64,000 nucleotides of DNA from Nymphaea colorata (lineage: Eukaryota; Streptophyta; Magnoliopsida; Nymphaeales; Nymphaeaceae), in assembly GCF_008831285.2 (NCBI RefSeq), contig NC_045140.1, positions 661,528 through 725,527 of the forward strand. Direction: 5' to 3'. This document shows positions 1-11,390 of the stretch, piece by piece. The notes under the pieces were generated by a model. That model saw only the letters and a list, made by a program, of their open reading frames with translations. It searched no databases and was not told the DNA's origin. A program made the translations under genes and the position numbers. How positions within the stretch are numbered: the stretch's first letter is position 1; every line of letters begins with the position of its first letter.

Positions 1-1185
1 ATGCTGATGCAAATATAGACGAGCTGAACTGGGCATCTCAGAGGTTAAGATTTATCTCGACACCACATGTACCAAGCCTTAGGTTTACTTGCGGCAGAAG
101 ACAACAACAGTTGTACTGCTTGAGCTTCTCAAACTCAACAAGGATTCAAAATTTCCTTGAAGACACTCTTCATGCAAAGTCATCAGTTGCTCTGCCACCT
201 ACTCAAAAGCATGATAAATAATGACGAACATAAGAAACAGAAGTAGCACAAATCAAATTCGTTAATCAGATTGTGTAAAGGCCAATCAAAGATCATAGCT
301 GGCTTCTGCAAGGCCAATCACATATTGACTTTGTAGTAATCAAAGCTAGAATAGGAATTCAAATTTATATAAAACAACTCTTTAATCAGATTGTGTAACA
401 AAGCATATTGTACCATGCACACACAAATACAACAAATTTAAGCACACACAAATACAACAAATTTGAGCATTCTAGACTTATTTTCTTGACATGGTTATAC
501 AACGTAAATCTCAGGTTCAGTTCTGAGGATACAACATGTATGTACAAATGCACACACATATTAAAGTTCTGTCCAGAGTATGTTTATCAGTTTAACCAAC
601 ATTCTTCCCCATACTCATACTTGAGCTATTAATGATGATGATCATCCTTCATGGGGAAAAAAAGGATGAAACTATTCTAGAGACTATAAGTAAAACTCCT
701 TTCATGACAGCAATGATCATCGTTGAAATATGACAAATTTTTAGCTAAGATTTCATCATCAATGTAACTGAAAAAGATATTGTTGTCTGGTAAGCACAAG
801 CATATCCTTTTGACAACCAAATTCCAGCTAAATTTGAGCCTCTTCTAGATGTTGCCTTTATTAAGACTTGGAAAAGGTTCTGATTGGAAGCCCTCCATTA
901 ATGTCATGGTTAGAATTATAGTGTGTATTCTGACCTTATATACATGCATCATGTGAAAATTGAGATTCTGTAGCAGGAAGCAACCACACTTTTTTACTGA
1001 CTATGGTTTGTGTATCCAAATAAACAAGGGAACGCATTTATCCAAAAGCAAATAGAACGCTTCAGGACAAACACAAAAGCCTCTCTTGCTTGTGGCACAT
1101 AATGGAGTAACACTCTCATTGATTAATTGTGATAGTAAACTTTCAAACAAGGAGCTTGGGAAAGGAAAAATAAATCAGTACTTAC
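1..1185. other. left edge, no supported gene
   Basis: AT-rich DNA with only short open frames. The only clear structure is a small tandem duplication at 420-465. No further exon of the TVP38-like fragment that lies just to the right was found here on the minus strand. Confidence 0.5.
420..465. repeat. tandem duplication, period 25 bp
   Basis: The string cacacaaatacaacaaattt occurs at 420 and again at 445. It makes a short repetitive open frame with no coding signal. Confidence 0.8.
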
Positions 1186-1973
1186 AGTAAGTATTGAAGC
1201 TGGAGTATGCAACGGTTCTATATTGTTTAAAACAAGAGTTAGAAGGCTTACAGTATGCTGCATGATTAAAAGAATTGATGTTTCATATTGGTAGCAGATA
1301 GCTATAGAGACTTGTGGTTTTTAAGTGAGATAAACTTGTTAAAGGAATTAAGATGAACTTTTCAATGGAACATTTATAAACTCATTGATGGGATTGGTGC
1401 CAAATAAATACAAGGATTTAACACCTAACTGCACATTGAGCTAAAGTGAAAAATGAATTGATGCAAAACGCTGAATAGAAAAATGTAGAAGGACGGACAA
1501 TGTAGGTACATCAACTAATGCATGCACATGCTAGCAGTAGCAGAGCCACTTGTAGGCAGGTGAGGGCAGTTGCCCAAACCAGCCTATCAAAGTTTTTCTA
1601 TTTTTACATCGGTGCTTTCAAAAGTTTGCTGTTATATATATATATATGGATGGCCCTTGAGATATGAGCATGTCTTTATTAGTGCCGCTCATGCCAAATT
1701 TTCTGGCCCTGCCATGGCATGCTAGCAACTAAACATCTTTTTTTCTTTCCCATTTTCTTATGTAGGCCCAACTCACATGAAAGAAAAAAGAGATTTCCAT
1801 TAATGCACATTTTGATGGACATAAATTATCATTGGAACATCTTTCTGCGCTCATGCAAGTCCACTAGAGAGGCAAAAAGGAAGAGATAGGGAAGAAGTAG
1901 TGTGTACTTACAAAACAAGTGGACCCCAACGACCAAGGTTTTGCTTTATCCAAACCAAGAAGTCCTTCAAAAT
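1186..1973 (-). pseudogene. fragment of a TVP38/DedA-like (SNARE-associated Golgi/VTT) membrane protein gene
   Basis: Two minus-strand exon-like blocks are visible. The block at 1973-1912 has a CAG acceptor and a GTAAG donor and encodes ILKDFLVWIKQNLGRWGPLV. This matches the segment before the first conserved membrane helix of plant TVP38/VTT-family proteins. The next block, 1217-1186 (32 nt, TAG acceptor, GTAAG donor), continues in frame as L-T-V-A-Y, where the family has L-A-V-A-Y. It then jumps to codons that read P-A-S-I-L-T only in another frame. Relative to the family segment (VAY-IPLTVLAVP-ASVLT, from memory), 23 nt appear to be missing, which shifts the frame. No upstream start exon and no downstream exon encoding the LGGGYLFG region were found. 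I read this as a broken or truncated copy; the family assignment rests on the first block. Confidence 0.5.
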
Positions 1974-3759
1974 CTGCAGCATATGCTTTCGTATTTAGTT
2001 AGCCCAGCAGAAATAATATGAAGAACAGAAAGTGACAGCACAAACATATGAAATAAGAAAAAATCCTTCAAGAAAACTTTAAAAGAATCTTCCCTGCTTA
2101 AAAAACACTAAACTAACAGATCAACACAAAATTTACTCAAGGAAAAACTAACAAACAGAAAACAAAGCAGTTAAACACCACATGGTTCCCTGAGAAGAAG
2201 AAACATAGTACCCTAGTTAACCTTCAAACGTGGGTAAGATAATAGCCATGAAGCCCAGGTGATGGAATAAGCACCTACTGTTATTTGGCATATGAACTAT
2301 GAAAAACGCGAAACTACAATGAAGATACCAATCCACTGTAAAGAATTATCGTCCTGATCCCACTGAAAAAAGGAGAAAATATGGGAAAAGGAAATCTGCG
2401 TAAATTATTTAAATTGCCTTTAAGACCATAGGAAGCCATAGTTCACTTTACAAATGCCTCTAATTCATCTAAAGAGTTGCCAGGACAAGGATCAACAGCA
2501 AAATGGCCATGGAGAGAATGCTAAAAAGTAAAAACACTGTAGAGCAAAAAGCAAGTAAGAATTCTGCTGATATGTGGACATTGCAATTCCAATTCACCAT
2601 TTACATAGTCCATCAACATGATACAATATACAAGGCAATAATTCCTCTTCTTTCCCCACCCCATTCACGAAAAAGAAAGAAGCACTAATATCTAATTAAA
2701 TCGTCATAAAAATGGTAGCAATACTATACAAACGCATCACTATGCAGCGAACACTTGCTGAGAAAATGTAAATTAACTTTATACAAAACAAAATAGCCAA
2801 ATAGATCCAAATCAGATCTGGGTTCCAACGAAGCGAAAAAAAGTTAGACATCAGACCAAAAAATCATGGAAGGAGCCTCCATTCGCAAAAAAAGAGCGCT
2901 CCCACCTGTCATTCAACATTATTATACTCTACATCTATGAGCAAGTCTATGATAAGGGCATGAGTAAAAGCAGAATAAATGAGAAAAGGGTGCTTTAACG
3001 GTTAAATACACCCAGCCCAGCAAGAAGGAATGCTCCCACCTGATGAATGTGATCCAACAGACAACAAGCGCTCCAGCAAGAGATGATTCTTGCACGGAAG
3101 GTGAATGCAGCAGAAAAAAAACAAGAGGGCAGGCGAAGTGCTCCTCTTCGGTGCCCTAAAAAACAGAGGGCAATAGAGAGCGATGTGCTCCTCTTTGGTG
3201 ACCTAAAAATACAGAGGGCAAAATGCGAGCGGTGTGCCCTGCGATGTTCCCTTCTAGCGACAACCGGTAAGAGCAAGACGACAGTACCTTTTGTCGAGTC
3301 CCTAGTTGGATGATCACTGGAAGAAATGAGCGAGGAGCAGAGGATAGCGGTGTGACGCCGACAATAGGGCAAGTGCTTGGCTTGGTGTGGCTATAGCCAG
3401 GGCCCATCAAATGAGGGTTTAGAGTCTTTAGAAATAGATAGAGCAACCAAGAAAGAGAGAGAGACAGAGACAGAGAGAGAGAGAGAGGGAGAGATGGACG
3501 GCAGAGCCACACCTAGAACTGGTCGAAAGAGGAGAAGGACGGCGCAGAAGCAGGTTGACGCCAGAGAAATGGGACACCGCCGGAGCAAGATGTGAGGCCT
3601 TTGAGTTGGATGTCACTGGAAAAGCGGAGAGCACATGCAGGGCGGCAGGAGCACATAACACAGGCAGAGAAGAGAAGGAGAAGTCAGAGAGAGGGAGAGT
3701 CGGAGTCGAAGAAAGGGAGAACGAAAAGAAACCCTAAACTTCTTTCCCGCCTAAGAAGT
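1974..3759. other. intergenic, GA-rich low complexity
   Basis: No supported gene. GA-rich low-complexity sequence lies around 3450-3500 and 3660-3735, with overlapping short frames on both strands that follow from composition. The 11-mer gctcccacctg occurs at about 2899 and 3029. A minus-strand transcript start could lie near 3700, but nothing decides this. Confidence 0.4.
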
Positions 3760-3774
3760 GAGAAGAAGTGAGTC

Positions 3775-3970
3775 TGAACCGGTTTTTTCAAAACCAGTTC
3801 ATTAACTAATCGAGCCGAGTCGAGCTTTAACTAGTTCACTCAAGTGAACTCGAACTCGGCTCGATTAACTAATCGAGCTCGACTCGTCAACTCGAGCTCG
3901 ACTCGTTTAACTTACGAGTCGAGCTTAAACGAGTTGAGCTCGAGTAGCTCGACTCGTTGTGCACCCCTAT
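3775..3970. repeat. cgagctcgactcg-rich inverted/tandem repeat, possible hAT-type MITE end
   Basis: Blocks of aactcgagctcgactcg and its complement are repeated many times, so the stretch is both tandemly and palindromically organised. It ends in gttgtgcacccctat. A CACCCCTA end is common in plant hAT-type nonautonomous elements. The matching TAGGGGTG end was not located, so the class is tentative. Confidence 0.45.
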
Positions 3971-4611
3971 CTGTGGGTCCCAACTACAGGCGGCAGTCTT
4001 GTTCCAGCAAGCTACGTGGAGGCACTCCTCAGTCGGCCTTCTTGTACCGTAGCTGCGATACCCGGAGATAAGGTTTTCTCCCTGTGGTCTTCTCTCGTGA
4101 GCACCAAGCTAGCCTTTGCTGGTATACACTCTATTCCCCTTTGTAGCTCACGGGTGGTTGTTTTAGGTCCCTGTTAGTTTGCTTTTGTTCTTGCTTTAGC
4201 CCAGCTTCGGCCTTAGTCCCTGTTCGTGGTACCTCGGAAGCGCACACGTGAAAGACACGACCACAGGGGGCATGACCTTTCTATTTGGGAATCGGGCGTG
4301 GTTTGGACGTTAGATTGTGGTTTGTCGTGGTTTGTTGAGTGAGTTGCGAGTGTTTCATTGTATTGCTCACGTTTGTACTTGCCTCACAACCCCATAGTTC
4401 AATTGTAGTAGGATTGACTTAGATAGGTTTTGGGATACCCTACTTGTACTCCAGTCCTATTGAGTTTGCGTCGGGGTCCTGTCCGGCCGGGTAGACCATT
4501 TGTATTTAATTTGTTTAGGATTTTTGGGTTTTTAGATTTCCTCAAGAAGGTCTTGGGAACTATGATTCACAATTGGTTCGCGCTTTCTAGCCGCAACCGG
4601 TGTGGTCCTAA
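3971..4611. other. unassigned, possibly repeat-derived
   Basis: GC-balanced sequence, unlike the AT-rich surroundings, with several broken frames and no recognisable protein. It reads like decayed LTR or UTR sequence next to the first bL28m exon copy. No LTR boundaries could be fixed. Confidence 0.3.
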
Positions 4612-5200
4612 CAGAGTCGGACCAGGAACCGTATCCATTGAATTGCTCCACCTCAGACTTTTGGAAGCGAACCTTCTGGGTGCGGACTGCGGTTCCTACT
4701 GACGCAGACGCCCACCGGGAAGCACTGACCAGAACAAAACGGTTTCCCGCTGACAGCCGTAGGGACCTTCTGCGCGCAGAGCTGACGGTGAGTGCCTGGA
4801 AGCAGGCAGAGGCATTCACAGGTTTTGGTCTTCGTCCACTTCCAATTTCTTCGCAGGAAAAAAGTGTGGGAAGAGGGAAAGAGAGAAAGAGAGAGATGGC
4901 GTTTAGATCGAGGGAGTTGTTCAACAAGCTCATCAGGAAGGTGGGTAGGTATAATTTGGCACCGGGCATGGAGTAGTCGCCCAAGAACTGCCTACTGGAC
5001 AATAAATGCGTGATGGGTAGAGCCAAGAGGGGCCTCCACACTGGCCGTCACATCCAATTCGGCAACCAAGTCAGCGAAAATGGTGGAAATAAGTAATATT
5101 CATTTCTCGTTTCGTTTCGTTTTCCCCTTATGTTGTAAGAGTTTTGTGCTTCTGGATAGAAGTCTACGACAGGTCGCAATCTCGATTTTTGTCTCTTTTG
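4612..5200 (+). pseudogene. bL28m first-exon copy A, with premature stop
   Basis: This is a duplicate of the 5' leader plus first coding exon of the bL28m gene at 9588. The exon-equivalent is 4896-5092 (197 nt, the same length as the functional exon, no indels), followed by the same gtaata donor. It starts MAFRSRELFNKLIRKVG but codon 27 is TAG (4974-4976) where the intact copy has GAG. Several further substitutions follow. Homology continues beyond the donor into intron sequence (to about gtctcttttgt, near 5200). No second exon lies between this copy and the next one, so it cannot make the protein. Confidence 0.85.
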
Positions 5201-5944
5201 TTCTATGCGTTTTAGTATTTGTTTTCCCTTTTGTAATTGTTACATAGAGAAAGTCTAGGTTCGCATTGGTTCTGTTTCCCCTCTGATAACTGATTCTTGC
5301 TAATTCTTGTTCACCCTTTTTTTCACTGAGTGGAAGGGGTTGGTCTTCGGGTGGAGATTTTTAGGGTTTAAGTTAACTGAGATGGCATGAGATTTGGAGT
5401 AAGATTGTGGTGTTTCAAACTCGGCATATGAGTTACTGTGTAATTACGCGGTTGGTTTACAAAAAACAATGAGAGTTGTTATAGGATGTATTCTAGGTTT
5501 TGAGAATACTAAGTGTTAAGACAAACCATACATTTCTGCGTGTTGGGCATACGTTGATGTGTTGGTAACTTAGGAAATAACTTGGTGGTGCTTGTGGTTC
5601 ATGTTCTTTTGCATATGTCTTGATTGATTTCTTCACCTTTCATTTTAATAGCAGAATGTATCTTTATGGCTTCTGGATTTGCTGATGAGTATAAGAAGTT
5701 GGTTATGTGGGTGATGGTCGAGTTACAGTTAATATGTTTTATTTCAAGAAAGTGCAAATAACACATTCAGTTAATATCTGATACTGTCTTCTGGTTGCAC
5801 TTCAGGACTTCAGGTTTTTGTTTTTGCTTCTATTGCGATTGTCAAGTCTAGTATATGCATGACTTTGATGACTTACAATTTTAGTAACTGGCTCTTCTTC
5901 TTGCAATGTCGAAGAACTGCAATTCTTATAGTTCTAGATATGGA

Positions 5945-6650
5945 TATGAACATGTTTCAGATATAGTTAGCTGATTGCATTTTCCAAGCAGAGCTCAGGT
6001 GGGGGAGCAGAAAAGTTAATATATCCGAAAACTATTGGAAGGAGAATTGGTGGGCTGAGGATAATGGGGTTGCCAACATTGATTGGGAAAGGCCCGCCCT
6101 TGAAGTCAGGTAAATGACAAAGCAAGAGTTGATTGTAATGGTGCGGTTGAAACGGCCAGAGCACCCTGTGACGACAATTTTTGGTACACTAATGTGAATG
6201 TTGGTTTTGTTGTGAAGAGACAATGATTTCTGAAGAAGGGAAAAAAAGATTGAAGGTTGATCAATGTTGTAAAGCATAAACTGTCCATGAAGTCAATATG
6301 ACTTAGACTGATAATTAATTAGATACATAACATGACATATAGTAATGTACAAAACATGAAGTTAAGTTTTGGAGTTTTACTCCAATAGTTTTGTTAGCTG
6401 ATCACAGTTTCAAAGCATAGTACAGGTGGAGGAGCAGAAAAGCAAACATATCTGAAAACTACTGGGAGGAGAATTCGTAGGCTTGCCACCATTGATGGGA
6501 AAGGCCAGTGAGCCCTTAATATCAGGTAAATGACAAAGCAAGAATTGGTTGTAATGGTGAAGTTGAAATGGCCAGAGTTTTGTGTGATGGCTATTTTTAG
6601 CACACTAGTGTGAATGTTAACCTTGTTGTGAAGAGACGATGATGGTAAAA
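5945..6650. repeat. diverged tandem duplication, about 425 bp apart
   Basis: The block starting near 5966 (gttagctgattgcattttcc) is repeated near 6392 (gttagctgatcacagtttc). Matching landmarks include ggagcagaaaag, ggaggagaatt, gggaaaggcc, caggtaaatgacaaagcaag, tggccagag and tgttgtgaagagac. The copies differ by many substitutions and small indels, so the duplication is old. No convincing frame or RNA fold was recognised. Confidence 0.75.
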
Positions 6651-7189
6651 GATGCGGAATAAAAGACAGAAATTTGATCGATGTTGTGAAGTGCGTAAGG
6701 TAACCATGTAACCAGTAAGGCTCAGGCTGACATTATATTGCACAAGGTAGTGCTAGAAAACATGAATTCATTTTTTTAAAATATTAAAAACATGAAAACA
6801 TTCAAAAAAAGTCCAACAAATCTTGGCTAGCCCTGAGTCATAGGGAGTTGGACCGTGAAAGAACTCTGTCGAAAACATAAAAGTTTGAAATAGAATTCCA
6901 ACTACAAAAGAACTCTGTCCAATTTCAAATGGTGGGCATTATATTTAGATGGATGAAGAGTTTTCAGTTAAACCCAATAAAATAGTCAAATTCAAGTCGA
7001 GCTAGAAAATTTTGATTTAAAGGCACTAGTTATAAAATTTAAAATTTTTAAGTAGTACTTATATTAATGAGAAAAACTGCAATGAAATTCTAGTATTGAA
7101 ATAAATACTTTTTTTCCCTTGTGTGGACAACTGTCCGGCCTCCGTCCCTGGTCAGACCCATATAGGATCTGGGGTATACCCTCGTTCTA

Positions 7190-7772
7190 GTTCTAGTCGG
7201 ACTAGGAACCATATCCATTGAATTGCTCCACCTCACACTTCTCAGGCGAACCTTCTGGGTGCGGACTACAGTTCCTACTTCCTACAAACGCGGACACCAA
7301 CCGGGAAGCACTGGCCAAAACAAAACGGTTCCCCGCTGACAGTCGTAGGGACCTTCTGCGCGCAGAGCTGAGGGTCAATGCCTAGAAGCAAGCGGAGGCA
7401 TTCACAGGTTTTGGTCTTCGTTCACTTCCAACTTCTTCGAAGGAAAAGAGAGTGGGAAGAGGGAAAGAGAGAAAGAGAGAGATGGCGTTTAGATCGAGAG
7501 AGTTGTTCAAGAAGCTCATCAGGAAGGTGGGTCAGGATATTCTGGCATTGAGCGTCGAGGAGTCACTCAAGAAGTGCCTACCGGACGAGAAATGCATGAT
7601 GGGTAGAGCCAAGAGGGGCCTCTACGCTGGCCTCCACATCCAATTCGGCAACCAAGTCAGCGAAGATGGTGGAAATAAGTCATACCCACTTCTAGTTTCG
7701 TTTCATTTTCCCCTTATGTTGTAAGAGTTTTGTGCTTATGGATAGAAGTCTACGACAGGTCGCAATCTCGAT
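7190..7772 (+). pseudogene. bL28m first-exon copy B, frame open
   Basis: Second upstream copy of the bL28m leader and first exon. The exon-equivalent 7482-7678 is 197 nt with no stop or frameshift, begins MAFRSRELFKKLIRKVG and ends in GGNK at a gtcata donor (weaker than gtaata). Amino-acid changes relative to the intact exon include N10K, R-D-N to Q-D-I, A-P-G to A-L-S and R to L in the GRHIQ motif. Copies A and B share about 150 bp of extra upstream sequence (from about 4612 and 7192) that the copy at 9588 lacks. In principle this exon could splice to the shared second exon at 10242. The substitutions in conserved positions make relic status more likely than an alternative first exon. Confidence 0.65.
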
Positions 7773-7776
7773 TTTG

Positions 7777-7959
7777 TTTCCCTTTATCATTAATTTTGAT
7801 TGATCTTGTCGGGATTCTTTTCTTGAATTTCTCTAGAACGGTTGCCTTTCAACCTTATCGTTAACACTATAATCTTGGCAATGATAAACATGGGAAGCTA
7901 AATCTGATTTTTGTGGAAAGATTTTCTTTTCCCTTTATCATTAATTTTGATTGATCTTG
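7777..7959. repeat. 32-bp direct repeat
   Basis: A 32-nt block starting tttccctttatcattaat is present identically at 7777-7808 and 7928-7959, just downstream of exon copy B. Confidence 0.85.
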
Positions 7960-9249
7960 CTGTGGTTCTTTTATTTCAACAATAAAATACTTGGACCCAA
8001 GCAACTAAAATAACCACTAAGCTCAAAACCGACGCAGTGTCCAGAATGCCAATGCCCGTCCATCACAAGCCTGAGGATGTCAATCTAGCAGCCACAAATT
8101 CTCAAGAACTACCTGTAGAGATAGAAGGAATGGTCAGAATTCCTCTGAGTATGAAAAAATCCAGCCATGAATGGAACATGACTCAACAAAGTAATATTTA
8201 CTCTCGTCAAACAAATATGTATGAGACTTTATGGTCAACAACCGTAAGTCATCAAATCTGAACACATATTAGAGTTACGTCTTATTATAAAAAACAAGGT
8301 GTACACAACCTCCAAATATTCGTAGATATGGTCAGTGTGCCGAGCAACAACAGAAAACCCCATGGACACAACTCACATGCATAACAAAACATATCTTTAC
8401 CGGGCGATCCAACCAATCGAGGGTAACCTACAGTGAAGCCTCCTGAGATATCCCATATCGCCGCTGCAATAGCAGGGTCCAACCACTGGTGTTACCCAAA
8501 GTGGTAGATCGGCCCCTCTAGGCACTCGGGTTGAGGGACCAGGAGACGCCTCGCTCTTCAACAAAAACAGAACACATTCCCAGGCCCTTGTGCCGCCCAA
8601 TACCCTGTGGACCCTCCAGTGTAGACAGAGGAGTGTGCGATGACAGTGAGCTCACGCGCATCACTACCTCCTGGGACGAAATCAAACACTAGGCTAAAAC
8701 ACAAGCTCGTACTCGCATATAACAATGCATTCACCGTCTACGTTTCACCTACGAAATTCGAATGTGAGGGTTTATCATCACTAGACATAGTCTATCACCT
8801 CTCACAGAAACCACCCTCAGGCTGGTTTCCCAGACAAAAGAAATAAACCGTTTTCTAACTTAATTTAATGGCAACAAAGCAAAGTCGAATAGACATGCAT
8901 CAATACAATACCAAAGTATATCACGTCCAAAAATCTTAAATAATAATATTATTATCATCATATAGAAACAAGAGATTTCAGAACCCATTATTTTGAAATT
9001 AAAAAAAAAAACTAAGGGTACCACTGAACTATAATGCAAAACATTACGTTTTTCAATCGAAATTGCAAACAAGTATAAGAAAACCCCCTTTTTGACAATT
9101 TGAGAAATTGAGGAGGTACTATTCGCAATTTGGTATGAAATCTCCGGTTTTTATTGAAAATAACTTTCGCAAGCTTCTTTCTGAAAAAGTTTTTAGCAAA
9201 AACGTTGCGGCATAGATTTTAAAAAATTATAACAGCTAATCCGAGAAAT
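7960..9249. other. intergenic, no supported gene
   Basis: The 8030-8850 part has moderate GC with several short frames on both strands and no recognisable domain. It may be old transposon DNA. 8860-9245 is AT-rich. The immediate upstream region of the intact bL28m gene begins near 9250 and is more GC-rich with pyrimidine runs. Confidence 0.35.
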
Positions 9250-9587
9250 TTGCTAATAATATGGACCACCGATCTTTCTTCATTTCTCGCCCGCGTTTTC
9301 TCTCTCCTTGCGCGAGAGCTCCTCCCCCTTCTTCTTGTTCGTCTGGCTGTGGCTTCCCGATCTACTGACGCCCTCCGCCGCCGCCACCGTGCCTTCTCTG
9401 CTCTCGGTTTGCAGCACTACGCCTGTGACGAAGGTTACACCACCCGAGCCGTAGGGACCTTCTGCGCGCAGAGCTGAGGGTGAGTGCCTGGAAGCAGGCT
9501 GAGGCATTCATAGGTTTTGGTCTTCGTTCACTTCCAACTTCTTCAAAGGAAAAGAGAGTGGGAAGAGGGAAAGAGAGGAAGAGAGAG

Positions 9588-10662
9588 ATGGCGTTTAGAT
9601 CGAGGGAGTTGTTCAACAAGCTCATCAGGAAGGTGGGTCGGGATAATTTGGCGCCGGGCGTCGAGGAGTCGCTCAAGAAGTGCCTACCGGACAAGAAATG
9701 CGTGATGGGTAGAGCCAAGAGGGGCCTCTACGCTGGCCGCCACATCCAATTCGGTAACCAAGTCAGCGAAGATGGTGGAAATAAGTAATACCCACTTTTA
9801 GTTTCGTTTCTTTTTCCCCTTATGTTGTAAGAGTTTTGTGCTTGTGGATAGAAGTCTACGACAGGTCGCAATCTCGATTTCTGTCTCTTTTGTACCTAAA
9901 TTTTTTAGAATGTGATGCTCAAGCACCCCCATCCGGCACCTATGTGACATAGTTTGAAATCATGTCATGTGAGCCACAATGTTCTGTGTTTTGTGTAGAT
10001 CCTAAAAAGAAAACATTTTATTCATTTTTTTATCCCTCATCAGTATATTGGTAGAAATGTCCATATAAAGTTAACCTTCACATTAGTTGTGGCCCTAAAA
10101 TATCTTGTTTTTATTAATTGAAGACAAACATAATCTAGTCATGGTCATTATTTCAAAATTGAAAAATGTTATTATCATGTGTAGGTAGTATTTAGGTTCT
10201 TGTAATGGTGAATATTGCTTCTCTGCTTTGCTTCATTACAGGACAAGGCGAACCTGGAAACCAAATGTGCAAGAGAAACGGCTTTTCAGTTACATCCATG
10301 ACCGTCATATTCGTGTCAAGGTCACAACACATGCGCTTCGCTGCATTGACAAGGCTGGTGGCATTGATGAGTATTTACTGAATATACCTTACAAAAAGCT
10401 TGACAACGAGATGGCTTTGTTCTGGAAGGCTAGGATAGAAAAGATGTATGAAGAATTGGGAGCAATGGAAGTTGGTTTTTTCTCGCCTGAAGAGGAACAG
10501 AAACTGGAAGAAGGCTTTGAACAACTAAAAATTGCAAAAAGAGAGGCAAGAAGAGAAGCTCGGAGGTTGGCGAGCCAAGGGACAAAGAAGGGGACTTTAA
10601 TTGAGGAAGGACAGAAAGACCGAACCATTAGTGATGGTGAAACTCATCCAGCTCAGCAATAG
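9588..10662 (+). CDS. mitochondrial large-subunit ribosomal protein bL28m
   Basis: Two exons, 9588-9784 and 10242-10662, joined at AA|gtaata...ttacag|G, give 205 residues. The start MAFRSRELFNKL follows a GA-rich leader. The core has L28-family features: K-K-C-V-M-G-R-A near residue 38, H-I-Q-F-G-N-Q-V-S, then NKTRRTWKPNVQ across the splice junction and a basic strand RHIRVKVTTHALRCIDKAGG. A plant-type Glu/Lys/Arg-rich C-terminal extension follows (EEEQKLEEGFEQL, then an REARREARR-like helix). L28 sits in the large ribosomal subunit. The plant homologues with this extension are nuclear-encoded mitochondrial proteins; mitochondrial location is inferred from family, not from a clear presequence. 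Upstream, 9250-9445 is unique to this copy, so it probably carries the working promoter. The two other copies of exon 1 lie upstream without their own second exon. Confidence 0.9.
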
Positions 10663-11390
10663 TCAGCTTCATGATTTTTGTCAAAGCTGCTATGGGTTCT
10701 TGAGGTACATTTTTGAACCTTGAAGATGTTCTGTGCTTGAAAATTTTTCAGGGAGAGTTCTTTCTACAATTGATGTGATGATGCCTTAGGAGATGTTCAG
10801 GATAAGAGGAAATGCTCCCTGCACAATTGAGCAGCTTTTAGATAATCCTGATTCTAAATGGACTTTTTCATATTTTCTTGAGTTAACTTATAAATTAGCT
10901 CAATTCCAGGAACATGCCATTGTAACTTTGCCAAATCGCAAGACCTGATGGGTGTGTGTCTTTAAATGAATGAAGATTTTATGGCTTTTACAGTTGTGAT
11001 GTAAATACTTGCTACATGCGTCAAATATCTACCCTGCTTATCCATGTAAACATTGATAATTTTTAAACATGGACCGTGAAGTATTTCACATGCACGGGGT
11101 GTTCTGAGAGGCAGGCACATCAAAGACACGAGGTGGTTGTTTGAAAGACTTCAAGTTCTTGCCTGTGCATATCCAGTTTATCCGTGAACAGATGTTTCCT
11201 GTTCCTTGGGTTAATTCCTGAAACTGTTGTTTCTTGCTGCTCTTGACTGCTTAATTTTCGTAAGGTCTAGGATGAAGGTTGTCATCTGAAAAATAGGAAA
11301 AAAAGAATAAAAGATAAGAAAAGAGTTCGTGGAAGGAGACGGCTAACCAAGGATTAAATGGAGGGTGTAATCCTTCATCCCACTCACAAT
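10663..11390. other. 3' flank of bL28m
   Basis: AT-rich downstream sequence, presumably 3' UTR followed by intergenic DNA. No other gene was seen. Confidence 0.5.

Noticed and set aside
85-191. Minus-strand terminal-exon-like frame after a CAG (QLMTLHEECLQGNFESLLSL)
   Set aside because: 35 open codons after a possible acceptor, but no partner exon, no family match and no connection to the TVP38-like fragment.
3377-3737. Overlapping frames rich in Arg-Glu or Ser-Leu on both strands
   Set aside because: They follow from GA/CT low-complexity sequence and have no family pattern or splice support.
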